Under the pieces are notes generated by a model. It was not told the origin of the DNA and searched no databases. It was given only the letters and a program-made list of their open reading frames with translations. Made by a program: the position numbers and the translations under genes. From assembly GCA_029268325.1 (NCBI GenBank), contig JAJUGC010000137.1:1-6277 (forward strand): a DNA stretch of 6,277 nt, read 5' to 3'. Of the stretch, positions 1-6,272 are shown piece by piece (positions within the stretch are counted from its first letter, which is position 1; each line of letters opens with the position of its first letter). The stretch is from Gammaproteobacteria bacterium. Lineage in GTDB: Bacteria > Pseudomonadota > Gammaproteobacteria > Pseudomonadales > Oleiphilaceae.

Positions 1-391
1 CAGCTACATGGTCAGTAATGTCATGCAGCAGGCGGCTCGGCGTTTCAACCTTGACCTGGGCATAACCGAACTCCCGGACATTCGAGCCGGCCACTTTGCC
101 GCCCAGCTGCTCGGCCATGGTCTGCATGCCATAGCAGATCCCAAATACGGGTACGCCCAACTGGAACACGCATTCGGGAGCCCGTGGGGAACCCAGCTCC
201 ACGACAGATTCGGGGCCGCCGGCCAGGATAATGCCTTTCGGATTAAAGGCCCGGATTTCCTCTTCGGTCATATCAAATGCACGGACTTCGCAATACACCC
301 CGATCTCCCGAACCCGACGGGCAATCAGCTGGGTATATTGGGAGCCGAAATCCAGAATGAGAACTCGATGAGCGTGAATGTCTTGGGACAT
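1..391 (-). CDS. guaA: GMP synthase (glutamine-hydrolysing), N-terminal part, runs off the left edge
   Basis: GuaA converts XMP to GMP in the cytoplasm using ATP and ammonia released from glutamine. Only the first 130 codons of about 525 are in the window. They cover the class I glutamine amidotransferase domain: the LILDFGSQYTQLIARRVRE opening (residues 11-29), the oxyanion-side IILAGGPESV segment (54-63), and the nucleophile elbow GICYGMQ with the catalytic cysteine at residue 86, the same position as in E. coli. The REFGYAQV segment (106-113) is also typical. The ATP-pyrophosphatase and dimerisation domains lie outside the window. The ATG at 389-391 gives MSQDIHAHR, which aligns with the E. 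coli start; an AGGA lies just upstream with short spacing. It is the second gene after guaB, 131 bp downstream, so it probably depends on the guaB promoter. A nonsense codon in guaB could reduce its expression by polarity. Identification is secure. Confidence 0.97.
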   Translation of the reverse strand, partial: MSQDIHAHRVLILDFGSQYTQLIARRVREIGVYCEVRAFDMTEEEIRAFNPKGIILAGGPESVVELGSPRAPECVFQLGVPVFGICYGMQTMAEQLGGKVAGSNVREFGYAQVKVETPSRLLHDITDHVA

Positions 392-481
392 GATTCCTGT
401 TACCGCCTTCTGTAGAAAAAACGAACGGGGCAGCCGCTTAAAACCCATCGAGACTCAGGTTTCACAGCGACGCCCCGCTGA

Positions 482-503
482 CGCGGACCCGGAACGATCC
501 GCG
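482..503 (-). other. Hairpin in the guaB-guaA intergenic region
   Basis: In the minus-strand transcript an 8-bp stem (CGCGGAUC with GGUCCGCG, one G-U pair) closes a 6-nt loop, starting 20 nt after the guaB stop. No U-run follows it, so it is not a standard intrinsic terminator. It may stabilise the guaB 3' end or cause pausing before guaA. That role is inferred; only the pairing is seen. Confidence 0.45.
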
Positions 504-522
504 CCGGGCTGTTCAATGGCAA

Positions 523-1992
523 TTAGCCAATACGATAGTTCGGAGCTTCCTTGGTAATGGTCACGTCATGCACGTGACTTTCATTCATACCGGCACTGGT
601 AATGCGCACAAACTGCGGCTTGGTACGCATTTCCTGAATGTTTCTGCAACCGGTATAGCCCATGGAAGCCCGAAGTCCGCCCATCATCTGATGCACGATG
701 TTGGTCAGGGGGCCTTTCACCGCCACCCGTCCTTCGATACCTTCCGGTACCAGCTTGTCGAGACCAGCCTTGGCATCCTGGAAGTAGCGGTCGCTTGAAC
801 CCTGGGATTGTCCCATTGCTCCCAGCGAGCCCATGCCACGATAGGCTTTATAGGCACGGCCCTGGAACAGTTCGACTTCACCCGGTGACTCATCGGTTCC
901 CGCCAGCAAGCTGCCCACCATCACACTGGAGGCGCCCGCCGCGATAGCCTTGGCGATATCACCGGAGAAGCGCACGCCGCCATCGGCGATCAGGGGAATA
1001 TCCAGATCTTTCAGGGCCTGGGCAACATTGGCCACCGCTGAGATTTGCGGCACCCCAACCCCTGCCACGATGCGAGTCGTACAGATGGAACCCGGGCCGA
1101 TGCCGACCTTGACTCCGTCCGCACCGGCGTCGGCCAGTGCCAGTGCAGCTTCTGCCGTGGCGATGTTGCCACCGATCACCTGCACCTGCGGGAAATTTTT
1201 CTTCACCCAACGAACCCGGTCGATCACTCCCTTGGAGTGACCATGGGCCGTATCCACAACGATCACGTCAACGCCTTCGGCAACCAGAGCCTCAACCCGC
1301 GCCTCGGTATCAGCGCCGGTACCAACGGCGGCACCTACACGCAGACTGCCATGGCTGTCTTTACAGGCATTGGGATAGTCTTGGGACTTCTGGATGTCTT
1401 TCGCGGTAATCAGGCCACGCAGCTCGAAGTTGTCATTGACCACCAGCACTTTTTCGATGCGATGGCGGTGCAGCAACTCCTTGACCGTTTCCAGAGGAGT
1501 GCCTTCCTTGACGGTGACCAGATTTTCCTTGGGCGTCATGATTTCCGACACCTGCTTGTCGAGGCGGCTGAGGAAACGGATATCTCGGCCGGCGACGATA
1601 CCAACCAGGTCTTAACCCGCCACCACCGGCAAGCCAGAAATGTTATGAGCCATGGTAATATTGATCAGCTCACGTACACTGGTATCTGGCGATACGGTAA
1701 TCGGATCCTTCACCACACCGCTTTCAAACTTTTTCACGGTGCGGACCTGGGCGGCCTGTTGCTCAATATTCATGTTCTTGTGAATAATACCGATGCCACC
1801 TTCCTGAGCCATGGTAATCGCCAGACGAGCCTCGGTCACCGTATCCATCGCGGCGGAGACCAGAGGGATATTCAGTTCGATATCACGAGTCAGGCGGGTT
1901 TTCAGGCAGACGTCCTTGGGCAGGACTTCGGAGTAGCCGGGAATCAGGAGAACATCGTCAAAGGTCAAGGCTTCCTGGACGATACGCAACAT
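523..1992 (-). pseudogene. guaB: IMP dehydrogenase, interrupted by one in-frame stop codon
   Basis: GuaB oxidises IMP to XMP with NAD+, the committed step of GMP synthesis. The reading frame is collinear with the family end to end: 490 codons including the final TAA, against 488 residues in E. coli, with no length change. Visible parts are the N-terminal barrel start (EALTFDDVLLIPGYSEVLP; SAAMDTVTEARLAI; GGIGIIHKN), a CBS pair at about 93-204, the NAD-side DTAHGHS motif, the catalytic loop GPGSICTTR with the nucleophile at about Cys304, the YRGMGSLGAM loop, the flap Arg-Tyr in SSDRYFQ, and the C-terminal ESHVHDVTITKEAPNYRIG. Codon 127 is TAA (plus strand 1612-1614), between PVVAG and DLVGIVAGRD in the first CBS repeat. 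It leaves a 126-residue piece and a downstream piece that would have to restart at GTG 1551 or ATG 1539. The start ATG (1990-1992) has AAGGG 8 nt upstream. Whether this is a true mutation or a base-call error cannot be decided here; the rest of the gene shows no decay. Confidence 0.93.
1612..1614 (-). other. Premature TAA stop codon inside guaB
   Basis: The plus strand reads TTA here, giving TAA in the guaB frame. Frame and sequence similarity continue without shift on both sides, so this is a substitution, not an indel. Single-base changes that would restore sense at the first codon base give GAA (Glu), AAA (Lys) or CAA (Gln), all plausible in this CBS loop. The same gene ends in a normal TAA at 523-525, which argues against local reassignment of TAA. 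Confidence 0.95.
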
Positions 1993-2089
1993 AAACTGGG
2001 CCCTTCGATCTCAAAAAATTAGCCGTGCATTATAAATTTCCGACGCACTTCAGTAAACCGCATTCCACGAGGACGGCGCGCTTTCTTCC
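1993..2089. promoter_or_regulatory. Divergent control region between guaB and xseA
   Basis: These 97 bp must carry the start signals of both genes. The AT-rich core ATTATAAAT (2029-2037) is the guaB -10 box on one strand and also offers TATAAA (2031-2036) as a possible xseA -10 on the other, so the two polymerases would compete. I see no convincing -35 for xseA at the right spacing. E. coli has the same divergent guaB/xseA arrangement. Confidence 0.55.
2029..2057 (-). promoter_or_regulatory. Sigma70-type promoter of guaBA
   Basis: On the minus strand there is a perfect TATAAT -10 box (2034-2029). It is preceded at 17 bp by TTTACT (2057-2052), which matches four of six -35 positions. Transcription would start near 2022, leaving a leader of about 30 nt with an AAGGG ribosome site (2005-2001) before the guaB ATG. 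The bases after the -10 box (GCACGGC) are GC-rich, the discriminator type known in E. coli guaB and stable-RNA promoters that respond to ppGpp. Stringent control is inferred by analogy. Confidence 0.75.
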
Positions 2090-3454
2090 ATGAATCATAC
2101 TGCAGAACCTGAACATCGCACCCAAACACCCCTGTCCGTGTCCGAACTCAACCGGCAGGTACGGCATTTGCTGGAAGTCAGTTTCATGACCGTTTGGGTC
2201 CAGGGAGAGATCTCCAACTTTTCCCGCCCGAGCTCCGGCCACTGGTATTTCACCCTGAAAGACGACAAGGCCCAGGTGCGTTGCGCCATGTTTCGCAACC
2301 GTAACCTATTCGTGAAAGTTCCACCCCAGGAAGGCAGTCAGGTGACCATCCGGGCCAAGGTGAGCCTCTATGAAGGTCGCGGCGACTATCAGCTGATCGC
2401 CGAAGAAATGGAAACCGCCGGTGAAGGCGCCCTGCGCCGAGCTTTCGAAGCCCTTAAGCTCAAGCTGGCCGCAGAAGGCCTGTTCGACGAGGCTCATAAG
2501 CAACCGATCCCGACCCTGCCCCGCCACATCGGTGTGGTCACTTCCCCGACCGGGGCTGCAATCCATGACATTCTGACGGTGCTGAAGCGTCGTTTCCCGG
2601 CCATTCCCGTGACCCTGTTTCCGGTTGCCGTACAAGGCGCCGAGGCCGCCGGCGAAATCTGCCGCGCCATTGATACGGCGAACCGCCTGTCCGACTGCGA
2701 TGTCTTGATCGTCGGCCGCGGCGGCGGTTCCCTGGAAGACCTCTGGCCCTTTAACGAGGAAAGCGTGGCTCGCGCCATTTTCGCCAGCCGGATTCCCATT
2801 ATCAGTGCCGTCGGCCATGAAGTGGACGTAACCATTGCCGATTTCGTGGCGGACCTGCGCGCCCCCACCCCCTCGGCAGCTGCGGAAAAAGTCAGCCCGG
2901 ACCGGGAAGAACTGCTCCGGCGGTTGAGCCAGTACGAACTGCGGCTGTTTAGCCAAATCCGCAATCGACTGCGCCAGCAACAGCAAACGCTGGAAAATTT
3001 GGCCAAGCGCCTCAAGCACCCCGGCCACCGGCTACAAGAACAGGCCCAGCGCCTGGACGAACTGGAGTTGCGCCTGCGCCAGGCCCAGAAGCGCCTGCTG
3101 GAGCAACGCCGTCAACGGGTTGAAGGACTGCGTCTGAGGCTGTTGAGCCGCAGCCCCCAAAGCCTGATCCGCCTGGCTCGCCAGCAATCCCAGAACCTGC
3201 GGGAGCGCCTGGAGCGGGCAGCCTTGCAAGGCCTGCAACAACGCCGCCAGCGGATCGAACAAGCGGCCCACAGCTTACATGCCATTAGTCCGTTGGCCAC
3301 TCTCGGCCGTGGCTATTCCATTTTGCTGACCGAGCAACAGCGTGCGGTGCGCCAATACGACGAAGTGCAACCCGGCGAACGGCTTGAAGCCCGGCTTCAG
3401 AGTGGCCGGTTATGGGTCCGGGTGGAAGATGGCAAGCCGGAGACGGATTCATGA
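2090..3454 (+). CDS. xseA: Exodeoxyribonuclease VII large subunit
   Basis: XseA is the catalytic subunit of exonuclease VII, which cuts single-stranded DNA from both ends to short acid-soluble pieces in the cytoplasm, acting in repair with several small XseB subunits. The 454 residues match the E. coli length of 456. The order is an OB-fold DNA-binding domain (about 17-110, with VWVQGEISNF and SSGHWYFTLKDDKAQVRCAMF), the catalytic domain (about 130-265), a long Arg/Gln/Leu-rich coiled coil (about 270-390) and a C-terminal segment with SPLATLGRGYS (400-410). Conserved catalytic residues are visible: Asp160 in GAAIHD, Arg210 in GRGGGSLEDLW, and His243 and Asp246 in VGHEVDVTIADF. These sit five positions after E. 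coli Asp155, Arg205, His238 and Asp241, which fits the longer N-terminus. The ATG at 2090 has only a distant GAGGA (2069-2073), so initiation may be weak. No xseB is in the window; a small unknown gene overlaps the stop instead. Confidence 0.97.
   Translation: MNHTAEPEHRTQTPLSVSELNRQVRHLLEVSFMTVWVQGEISNFSRPSSGHWYFTLKDDKAQVRCAMFRNRNLFVKVPPQEGSQVTIRAKVSLYEGRGDYQLIAEEMETAGEGALRRAFEALKLKLAAEGLFDEAHKQPIPTLPRHIGVVTSPTGAAIHDILTVLKRRFPAIPVTLFPVAVQGAEAAGEICRAIDTANRLSDCDVLIVGRGGGSLEDLWPFNEESVARAIFASRIPIISAVGHEVDVTIADFVADLRAPTPSAAAEKVSPDREELLRRLSQYELRLFSQIRNRLRQQQQTLENLAKRLKHPGHRLQEQAQRLDELELRLRQAQKRLLEQRRQRVEGLRLRLLSRSPQSLIRLARQQSQNLRERLERAALQGLQQRRQRIEQAAHSLHAISPLATLGRGYSILLTEQQRAVRQYDEVQPGERLEARLQSGRLWVRVEDGKPETDS
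3439..3442 (+). promoter_or_regulatory. Ribosome binding site for the small gene after xseA
   Basis: GGAG inside the last xseA codons lies 8 nt before the ATG at 3451. It selects this start over an in-frame ATG at 3412 that lies deeper in xseA. Confidence 0.6.
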
Positions 3455-3636
3455 GCGACACCAAGACACCTGGCACTGTTGACCAGCCACAACTTGTGAA
3501 AGCCGGCTGCGGGTTTCGCTACGATCCGGAGGAATTGTCTCCCGACACCGGATTTGACTTTTCCGGTGCCCGAAAGCTGCTGAGGGATCTCAAGCAGGCT
3601 GCCGACGAGGACACAACCTCCCCGTCCAACTCATAG
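3451..3636 (+). CDS. Small protein of unknown function, translationally coupled to xseA
   Basis: I do not recognise this 61-residue protein. Its ATG shares an ATGA with the xseA stop (4-bp overlap) and has GGAG 8 nt upstream, both good signs of real, coupled translation. The product is acidic (about 11 Asp/Glu against 7 Lys/Arg), has a single cysteine (Cys20) in AGCGFRYDPEELSPDTGFDF (18-37), and one likely amphipathic helix (about 38-52, SGARKLLRDLKQAAD). Both ends are polar and probably disordered. There is no signal peptide or membrane segment. It is not XseB: the characteristic XseB helical pattern of about 70-80 residues is absent. Its stop TAG (3634-3636) overlaps the stop of the convergent protease gene. 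Its position suggests expression with XseA, but a functional link is only inferred. Confidence 0.72.
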   Translation: MSDTKTPGTVDQPQLVKAGCGFRYDPEELSPDTGFDFSGARKLLRDLKQAADEDTTSPSNS

Positions 3637-4524
3637 AGGCAGCCAGCTCTCGATGCCGGGCCGCGGTGGCCCCAGGGTATCCTGATCCAGACTGCGTAGC
3701 CGCTCCACCCGTTCCTGGGTTGTCGGGTGGGTACGCAAAATGGAGGGCTCGGCCGGCTTCTCCACCAAAAACCAACGCTCCAGCAGATTGCCCCCGACCC
3801 GATCCATTCTGAGCAAGGCGGAGATCAAAGGGCGTGCATCTCCCAGCAACTCGGCCGCCCCCAGGTCCGCCTGAAACTCCCGAACCCGGGACAGGGCCAG
3901 TTGCGCCAGATCCGAGACCAAAGGTGCCAGCACCATCACAAGAATCGGTATCCAGCTGATATAGACCCCGGAAAAGATCAATAACGGCAGGTTCAAAACA
4001 AACAGGAAGCCCCCCATCATCGACAGCCCCCGGGTCACTCGGCCGCTAAGATCTGCCAGCGTCAGAACTCGGATATCGTTGCCGCGAATATGACTGGTTT
4101 CATGGGCCAGCACTCCGGCCAGCTCATAGAGGCTGAGCTGCCTCAACAATCCTTCTGACAGGGCAATGGCGGCATTGTTGCGATCGCCCACCGCAAAGGC
4201 ATTCAGCATGGGGCTTGGCAGAAAGTACAGGCGGGGCACTCGCGTCAGGCCGGCCCGCTCCGCAAGGATATCCATAATCAGGTACAACTGGGGTGCCTCC
4301 CGCCGGCTCAACGGGCGGGCCCGAAATAACTGCAACAGCCAGGCGGGCGGCACCAGGGGATTCAGCCAGAACAACGCCAGCACTGCCACTATCACCGCCA
4401 AGGCGAACTCTGCTCCCGCCAAAATCAGCGCCAAATAGCCCAACAGGCCGGCCATTAGCAGCATGAGCAAGACAGAGTGCAACCAGTTGCCCAGCCGGTG
4501 GCGGTATAGATCAAGCCTTTTCAT
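3631..4524 (-). CDS. M48-family (HtpX-like) membrane zinc metalloprotease
   Basis: A 297-residue integral membrane peptidase of the M48 family, which degrades damaged or misassembled membrane proteins. The zinc site is clear: HETSH at 141-145 in GVLAHETSHIRGND, and the third ligand Glu216 in RVREFQAD. The preceding NAFAVGDRNNAAIALSEGLL (108-127) is the usual M48 lead-in. Hydrophobic segments lie at about 16-36 and 39-55 before the catalytic domain and at about 167-186 and 189-209 after it, the HtpX-like layout. The N-terminus (MKRLDLYRHRLGNW) and the HETSH variant differ from E. coli HtpX (HEISH), so this is probably a separate subfamily and I assign no symbol. The ATG at 4522-4524 is chosen because GAGGG lies 11 nt upstream. 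A GTG at 4540-4542 would add six residues but has no ribosome site. The gene is divergent from selO and converges on the small gene with a 6-bp stop overlap. Confidence 0.9.
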   Translation of the reverse strand: MKRLDLYRHRLGNWLHSVLLMLLMAGLLGYLALILAGAEFALAVIVAVLALFWLNPLVPPAWLLQLFRARPLSRREAPQLYLIMDILAERAGLTRVPRLYFLPSPMLNAFAVGDRNNAAIALSEGLLRQLSLYELAGVLAHETSHIRGNDIRVLTLADLSGRVTRGLSMMGGFLFVLNLPLLIFSGVYISWIPILVMVLAPLVSDLAQLALSRVREFQADLGAAELLGDARPLISALLRMDRVGGNLLERWFLVEKPAEPSILRTHPTTQERVERLRSLDQDTLGPPRPGIESWLPL

Positions 4525-4535
4525 GCGCTGCTTTG

Positions 4536-4540
4536 CCCTC
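4536..4540 (-). promoter_or_regulatory. Ribosome binding site of the M48 protease gene
   Basis: GAGGG on the minus strand, 11 nt before the ATG at 4524. The spacing is somewhat long, but it supports this start over the upstream GTG at 4542, which this motif would overlap. Confidence 0.5.
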
Positions 4541-4542
4541 AC

Positions 4543-4672
4543 GAAACCGAGTCCAATCGGTTAGATCAACTTAAACAAGTTTACAGGCAGATGCCATGAG
4601 CGTTCTTGATTTGCTCCCGGCAGTACGCAGTATTACCATGGCTCCAAACCCCACTAAATTGGTCCAGTATTC
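4543..4672. promoter_or_regulatory. Divergent intergenic region between the M48 protease gene and selO
   Basis: An AT-richer stretch that should hold promoters for both genes. The clearest element is an inverted repeat AACTT-AAAC-AAGTT at 4568-4581, a possible operator. On the plus strand TTGATT (4606-4611) and TATTAC (4631-4636) form only a poor pair (19-bp spacing). No good hexamers were found on the minus strand. An in-frame stop at 4655-4657 bounds the possible selO start. Confidence 0.4.
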
Positions 4673-6154
4673 ATGTCCAGCCAACCGGCACCCGCTTCTC
4701 TGCCAGGCCTGCAGTTCAACAACAGTTTTACCCAACTGCCTGCTCCCTTCTTTCGACGGGTGGCACCCCAGGGACTGAAGGAACCGGTTCTGGTGTCGTT
4801 CAACCAGCCTCTGGCTGACCAGCTTGGGCTCTCTTTCGACTCCGCCGAGGATCAGGCGCTCTTTTTACAGGCCATGAGCGGTAACGCCACCCTGCCCGGC
4901 TCCGATCCCGTTGCCATGAAATATACTGGGCACCAGTTCGGCTATTACAACCCGGACCTGGGCGACGGCCGTGGCCTGCTGCTGGGTGAAATCCACGACC
5001 GCCAGGGCAAACACTGGGACCTTCACCTCAAAGGCGCCGGCACTACCCCTTTCTCCCGGGGTGGCGACGGACGCGCGGTACTGCGTTCCTGTATCCGTGA
5101 GTACCTGTGTAGCGAGGCCATGTATGGTCTGGGCATTCCCACCACGAGAGCTCTGTGCATCGTGGGCAGCCAAGAGCCCGTGTATCGGGAAACCGTGGAA
5201 ACCGGCGCCACCCTGCTCCGGGTCGCCTCTACCCACATCCGGTTCGGCCATTTTGAATATTTCTATTACAGCCGGGACGAAAAGAACCTAAAGGTGTTGG
5301 CCGACTATCTGATTGGGCAACAATTTCCCCACTGGCAGGACAATCCGGACCGCTACCAGTTACTACTGGAGGAAGCGGTGCGCCGTACTGCACGGCTGAT
5401 CGCCCATTGGCAGGCAGTCGGCTTCAATCACGGCGTCATGAATACGGACAACATGTCGATCCTGGGCGAGACCTTCGATTACGGCCCCTTCGCCTTTCTC
5501 GATGATTTCCAGTCCGACTATATCTGCAACCACTCCGACTATCAGGGCCGCTATGCCTTCAATCAGCAACCCGGCATCGGGTTCTGGAACTGCCAGTGCC
5601 TGGCCCAGGCCATGCTGCCCCTGGTTGGTGAAAAAGCAGCCCTGGCGGCGCTGGAACAGTACGACGAACACTTCCACGGGCACCTGATCGGCTTGTTCCG
5701 GGCCAAGCTCGGCTTTGAAAAACAGCTGGAAGGCGATGCCCTGCTGGTTCGGGACCTGCTACGGGAAATGGAGCGCAACCGGGTGGACTACAGCATCTTC
5801 TTCCGCCAGCTGGGCCATATCCGCTCGGTGCAGGAACCTGGCGGCGCCCGGGATCTCTTTATTGACCGTGCCGCTTTCGACGGCTGGGCAGAGCGTTACC
5901 AACGACGTCTGGCAGCGGAATCAGCCACGCCCGCCCAGCGCTCGGAGCGGATGAACCGTCACAACCCCAAATATATCCTGCGCAACTACATGGCTCAGAC
6001 CGCTATCGAAAAAGCCCAGCAAGGCGATTTCTCCGAGGTCAACCGCCTGCTGCATCTACTGCAAAAGCCTTTTGACGAGCAGCCTGAAAACGACCATTAC
6101 GCCGCCCTGCCACCAGACTGGGGCAAAGGCATGGAAATCAGCTGCTCCTCGTGA
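4673..6154 (+). CDS. selO: Protein adenylyltransferase SelO (YdiU/UPF0061 family)
   Basis: SelO is a pseudokinase-fold enzyme that moves AMP from ATP onto Ser, Thr or Tyr of target proteins and takes part in oxidative stress responses. The 493 residues compare with 478 in E. coli. Family motifs in order are KYTGHQFGYYNPDLGDGRGLL (83-103), the LHLKGAGTTPFSRGGDGRA block with nucleotide-binding Lys120, Glu143 in SCIREYL, and GVMNTDNMSILGETFDYGPF with Asp259, Asn260 and Asp269. All lie seven positions after the P. syringae residues Lys113, Glu136, Asp252, Asn253 and Asp262, so the active site is intact. The protein ends in SCSS with Cys491 where animal SelO has selenocysteine; with Cys285 (DYICNHSD) it may form the redox disulfide described in E. 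coli. The ATG at 4673 is the only ATG after the in-frame stop at 4655-4657 that keeps the full N-terminus, but it lacks a clear Shine-Dalgarno, so translation may be weak. Confidence 0.96.
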   Translation: MSSQPAPASLPGLQFNNSFTQLPAPFFRRVAPQGLKEPVLVSFNQPLADQLGLSFDSAEDQALFLQAMSGNATLPGSDPVAMKYTGHQFGYYNPDLGDGRGLLLGEIHDRQGKHWDLHLKGAGTTPFSRGGDGRAVLRSCIREYLCSEAMYGLGIPTTRALCIVGSQEPVYRETVETGATLLRVASTHIRFGHFEYFYYSRDEKNLKVLADYLIGQQFPHWQDNPDRYQLLLEEAVRRTARLIAHWQAVGFNHGVMNTDNMSILGETFDYGPFAFLDDFQSDYICNHSDYQGRYAFNQQPGIGFWNCQCLAQAMLPLVGEKAALAALEQYDEHFHGHLIGLFRAKLGFEKQLEGDALLVRDLLREMERNRVDYSIFFRQLGHIRSVQEPGGARDLFIDRAAFDGWAERYQRRLAAESATPAQRSERMNRHNPKYILRNYMAQTAIEKAQQGDFSEVNRLLHLLQKPFDEQPENDHYAALPPDWGKGMEISCSS

Positions 6155-6173
6155 GTGAGCGACGGGTAAAAGG

Positions 6174-6203
6174 TTTGCACTTCTGATGCGCAATGCATAG
6201 AAT
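6174..6203 (+). promoter_or_regulatory. Sigma70-like promoter for the gene at the right edge
   Basis: TTGCAC (6175-6180) is followed after 17 bp by TAGAAT (6198-6203), which matches five of six -10 positions; read as TTTGCA at 6174 the -35 matches four of six with 18 bp. Transcription would start near 6210 and leave a leader of about 60 nt. The element starts 20 bp after the selO stop, so the next gene need not rely on selO transcription. Confidence 0.55.
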
Positions 6204-6216
6204 GCAAGAAATCTTC

Positions 6217-6230
6217 TCTTAATTTTAAGA
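6217..6230 (+). repeat. Inverted repeat in the leader of the right-edge gene
   Basis: TCTTAATTTTAAGA is a perfect 6-bp inverted repeat around two T residues, just after the predicted transcription start. It could be an operator or a weak AU-rich leader hairpin. It has no following U-run, so it is not a terminator for selO. Confidence 0.4.
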
Positions 6231-6272
6231 AGCCTATTCTCACCCCAAAAACATTTAGACAAGGATCGTCAT

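Noticed and set aside
8..415. A 135-codon plus-strand frame at the left edge
   Set aside because: It is antisense to the guaA N-terminal domain, whose catalytic motif and start are clear.
1612..1614. Reassigned or recoded TAA (alternative code or programmed readthrough)
   Set aside because: guaB itself ends with TAA, other genes here use TGA and TAG normally, and no recoding signal is evident next to the codon.
1045..2022. A 325-codon plus-strand open frame opposite guaB, spanning the nonsense codon
   Set aside because: It lies antisense to a gene whose protein family is unmistakable; the translation is His/Arg-rich with no recognisable domain and is typical of shadow frames in GC-rich DNA.
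2306..3028. A 240-codon minus-strand open frame opposite xseA
   Set aside because: It is fully contained in xseA, which has all catalytic motifs; the antisense frame has no motif or ribosome site of note.
3451..3636. The small gene after xseA as xseB
   Set aside because: The sequence lacks the XseB helical pattern, and adjacency of xseA and xseB is not the usual gammaproteobacterial arrangement.
3658..3672. GGGCC-GCGGT-GGCCC hairpin near the convergent gene ends, considered as a terminator
   Set aside because: It lies inside the protease coding region, has only 5 bp of stem and no T-run on either strand.
4596..4778. Short plus-strand frames starting at 4596 and 4606 upstream of selO
   Set aside because: They run into selO in other frames, have no good ribosome site and no recognisable product; a leader peptide role has no support.
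6146..6154. Selenocysteine insertion at the SelO C-terminus
   Set aside because: The codon in SCSS is an ordinary cysteine codon (TGC) and the gene ends at the following TGA after two serines, as in other bacterial SelO proteins.
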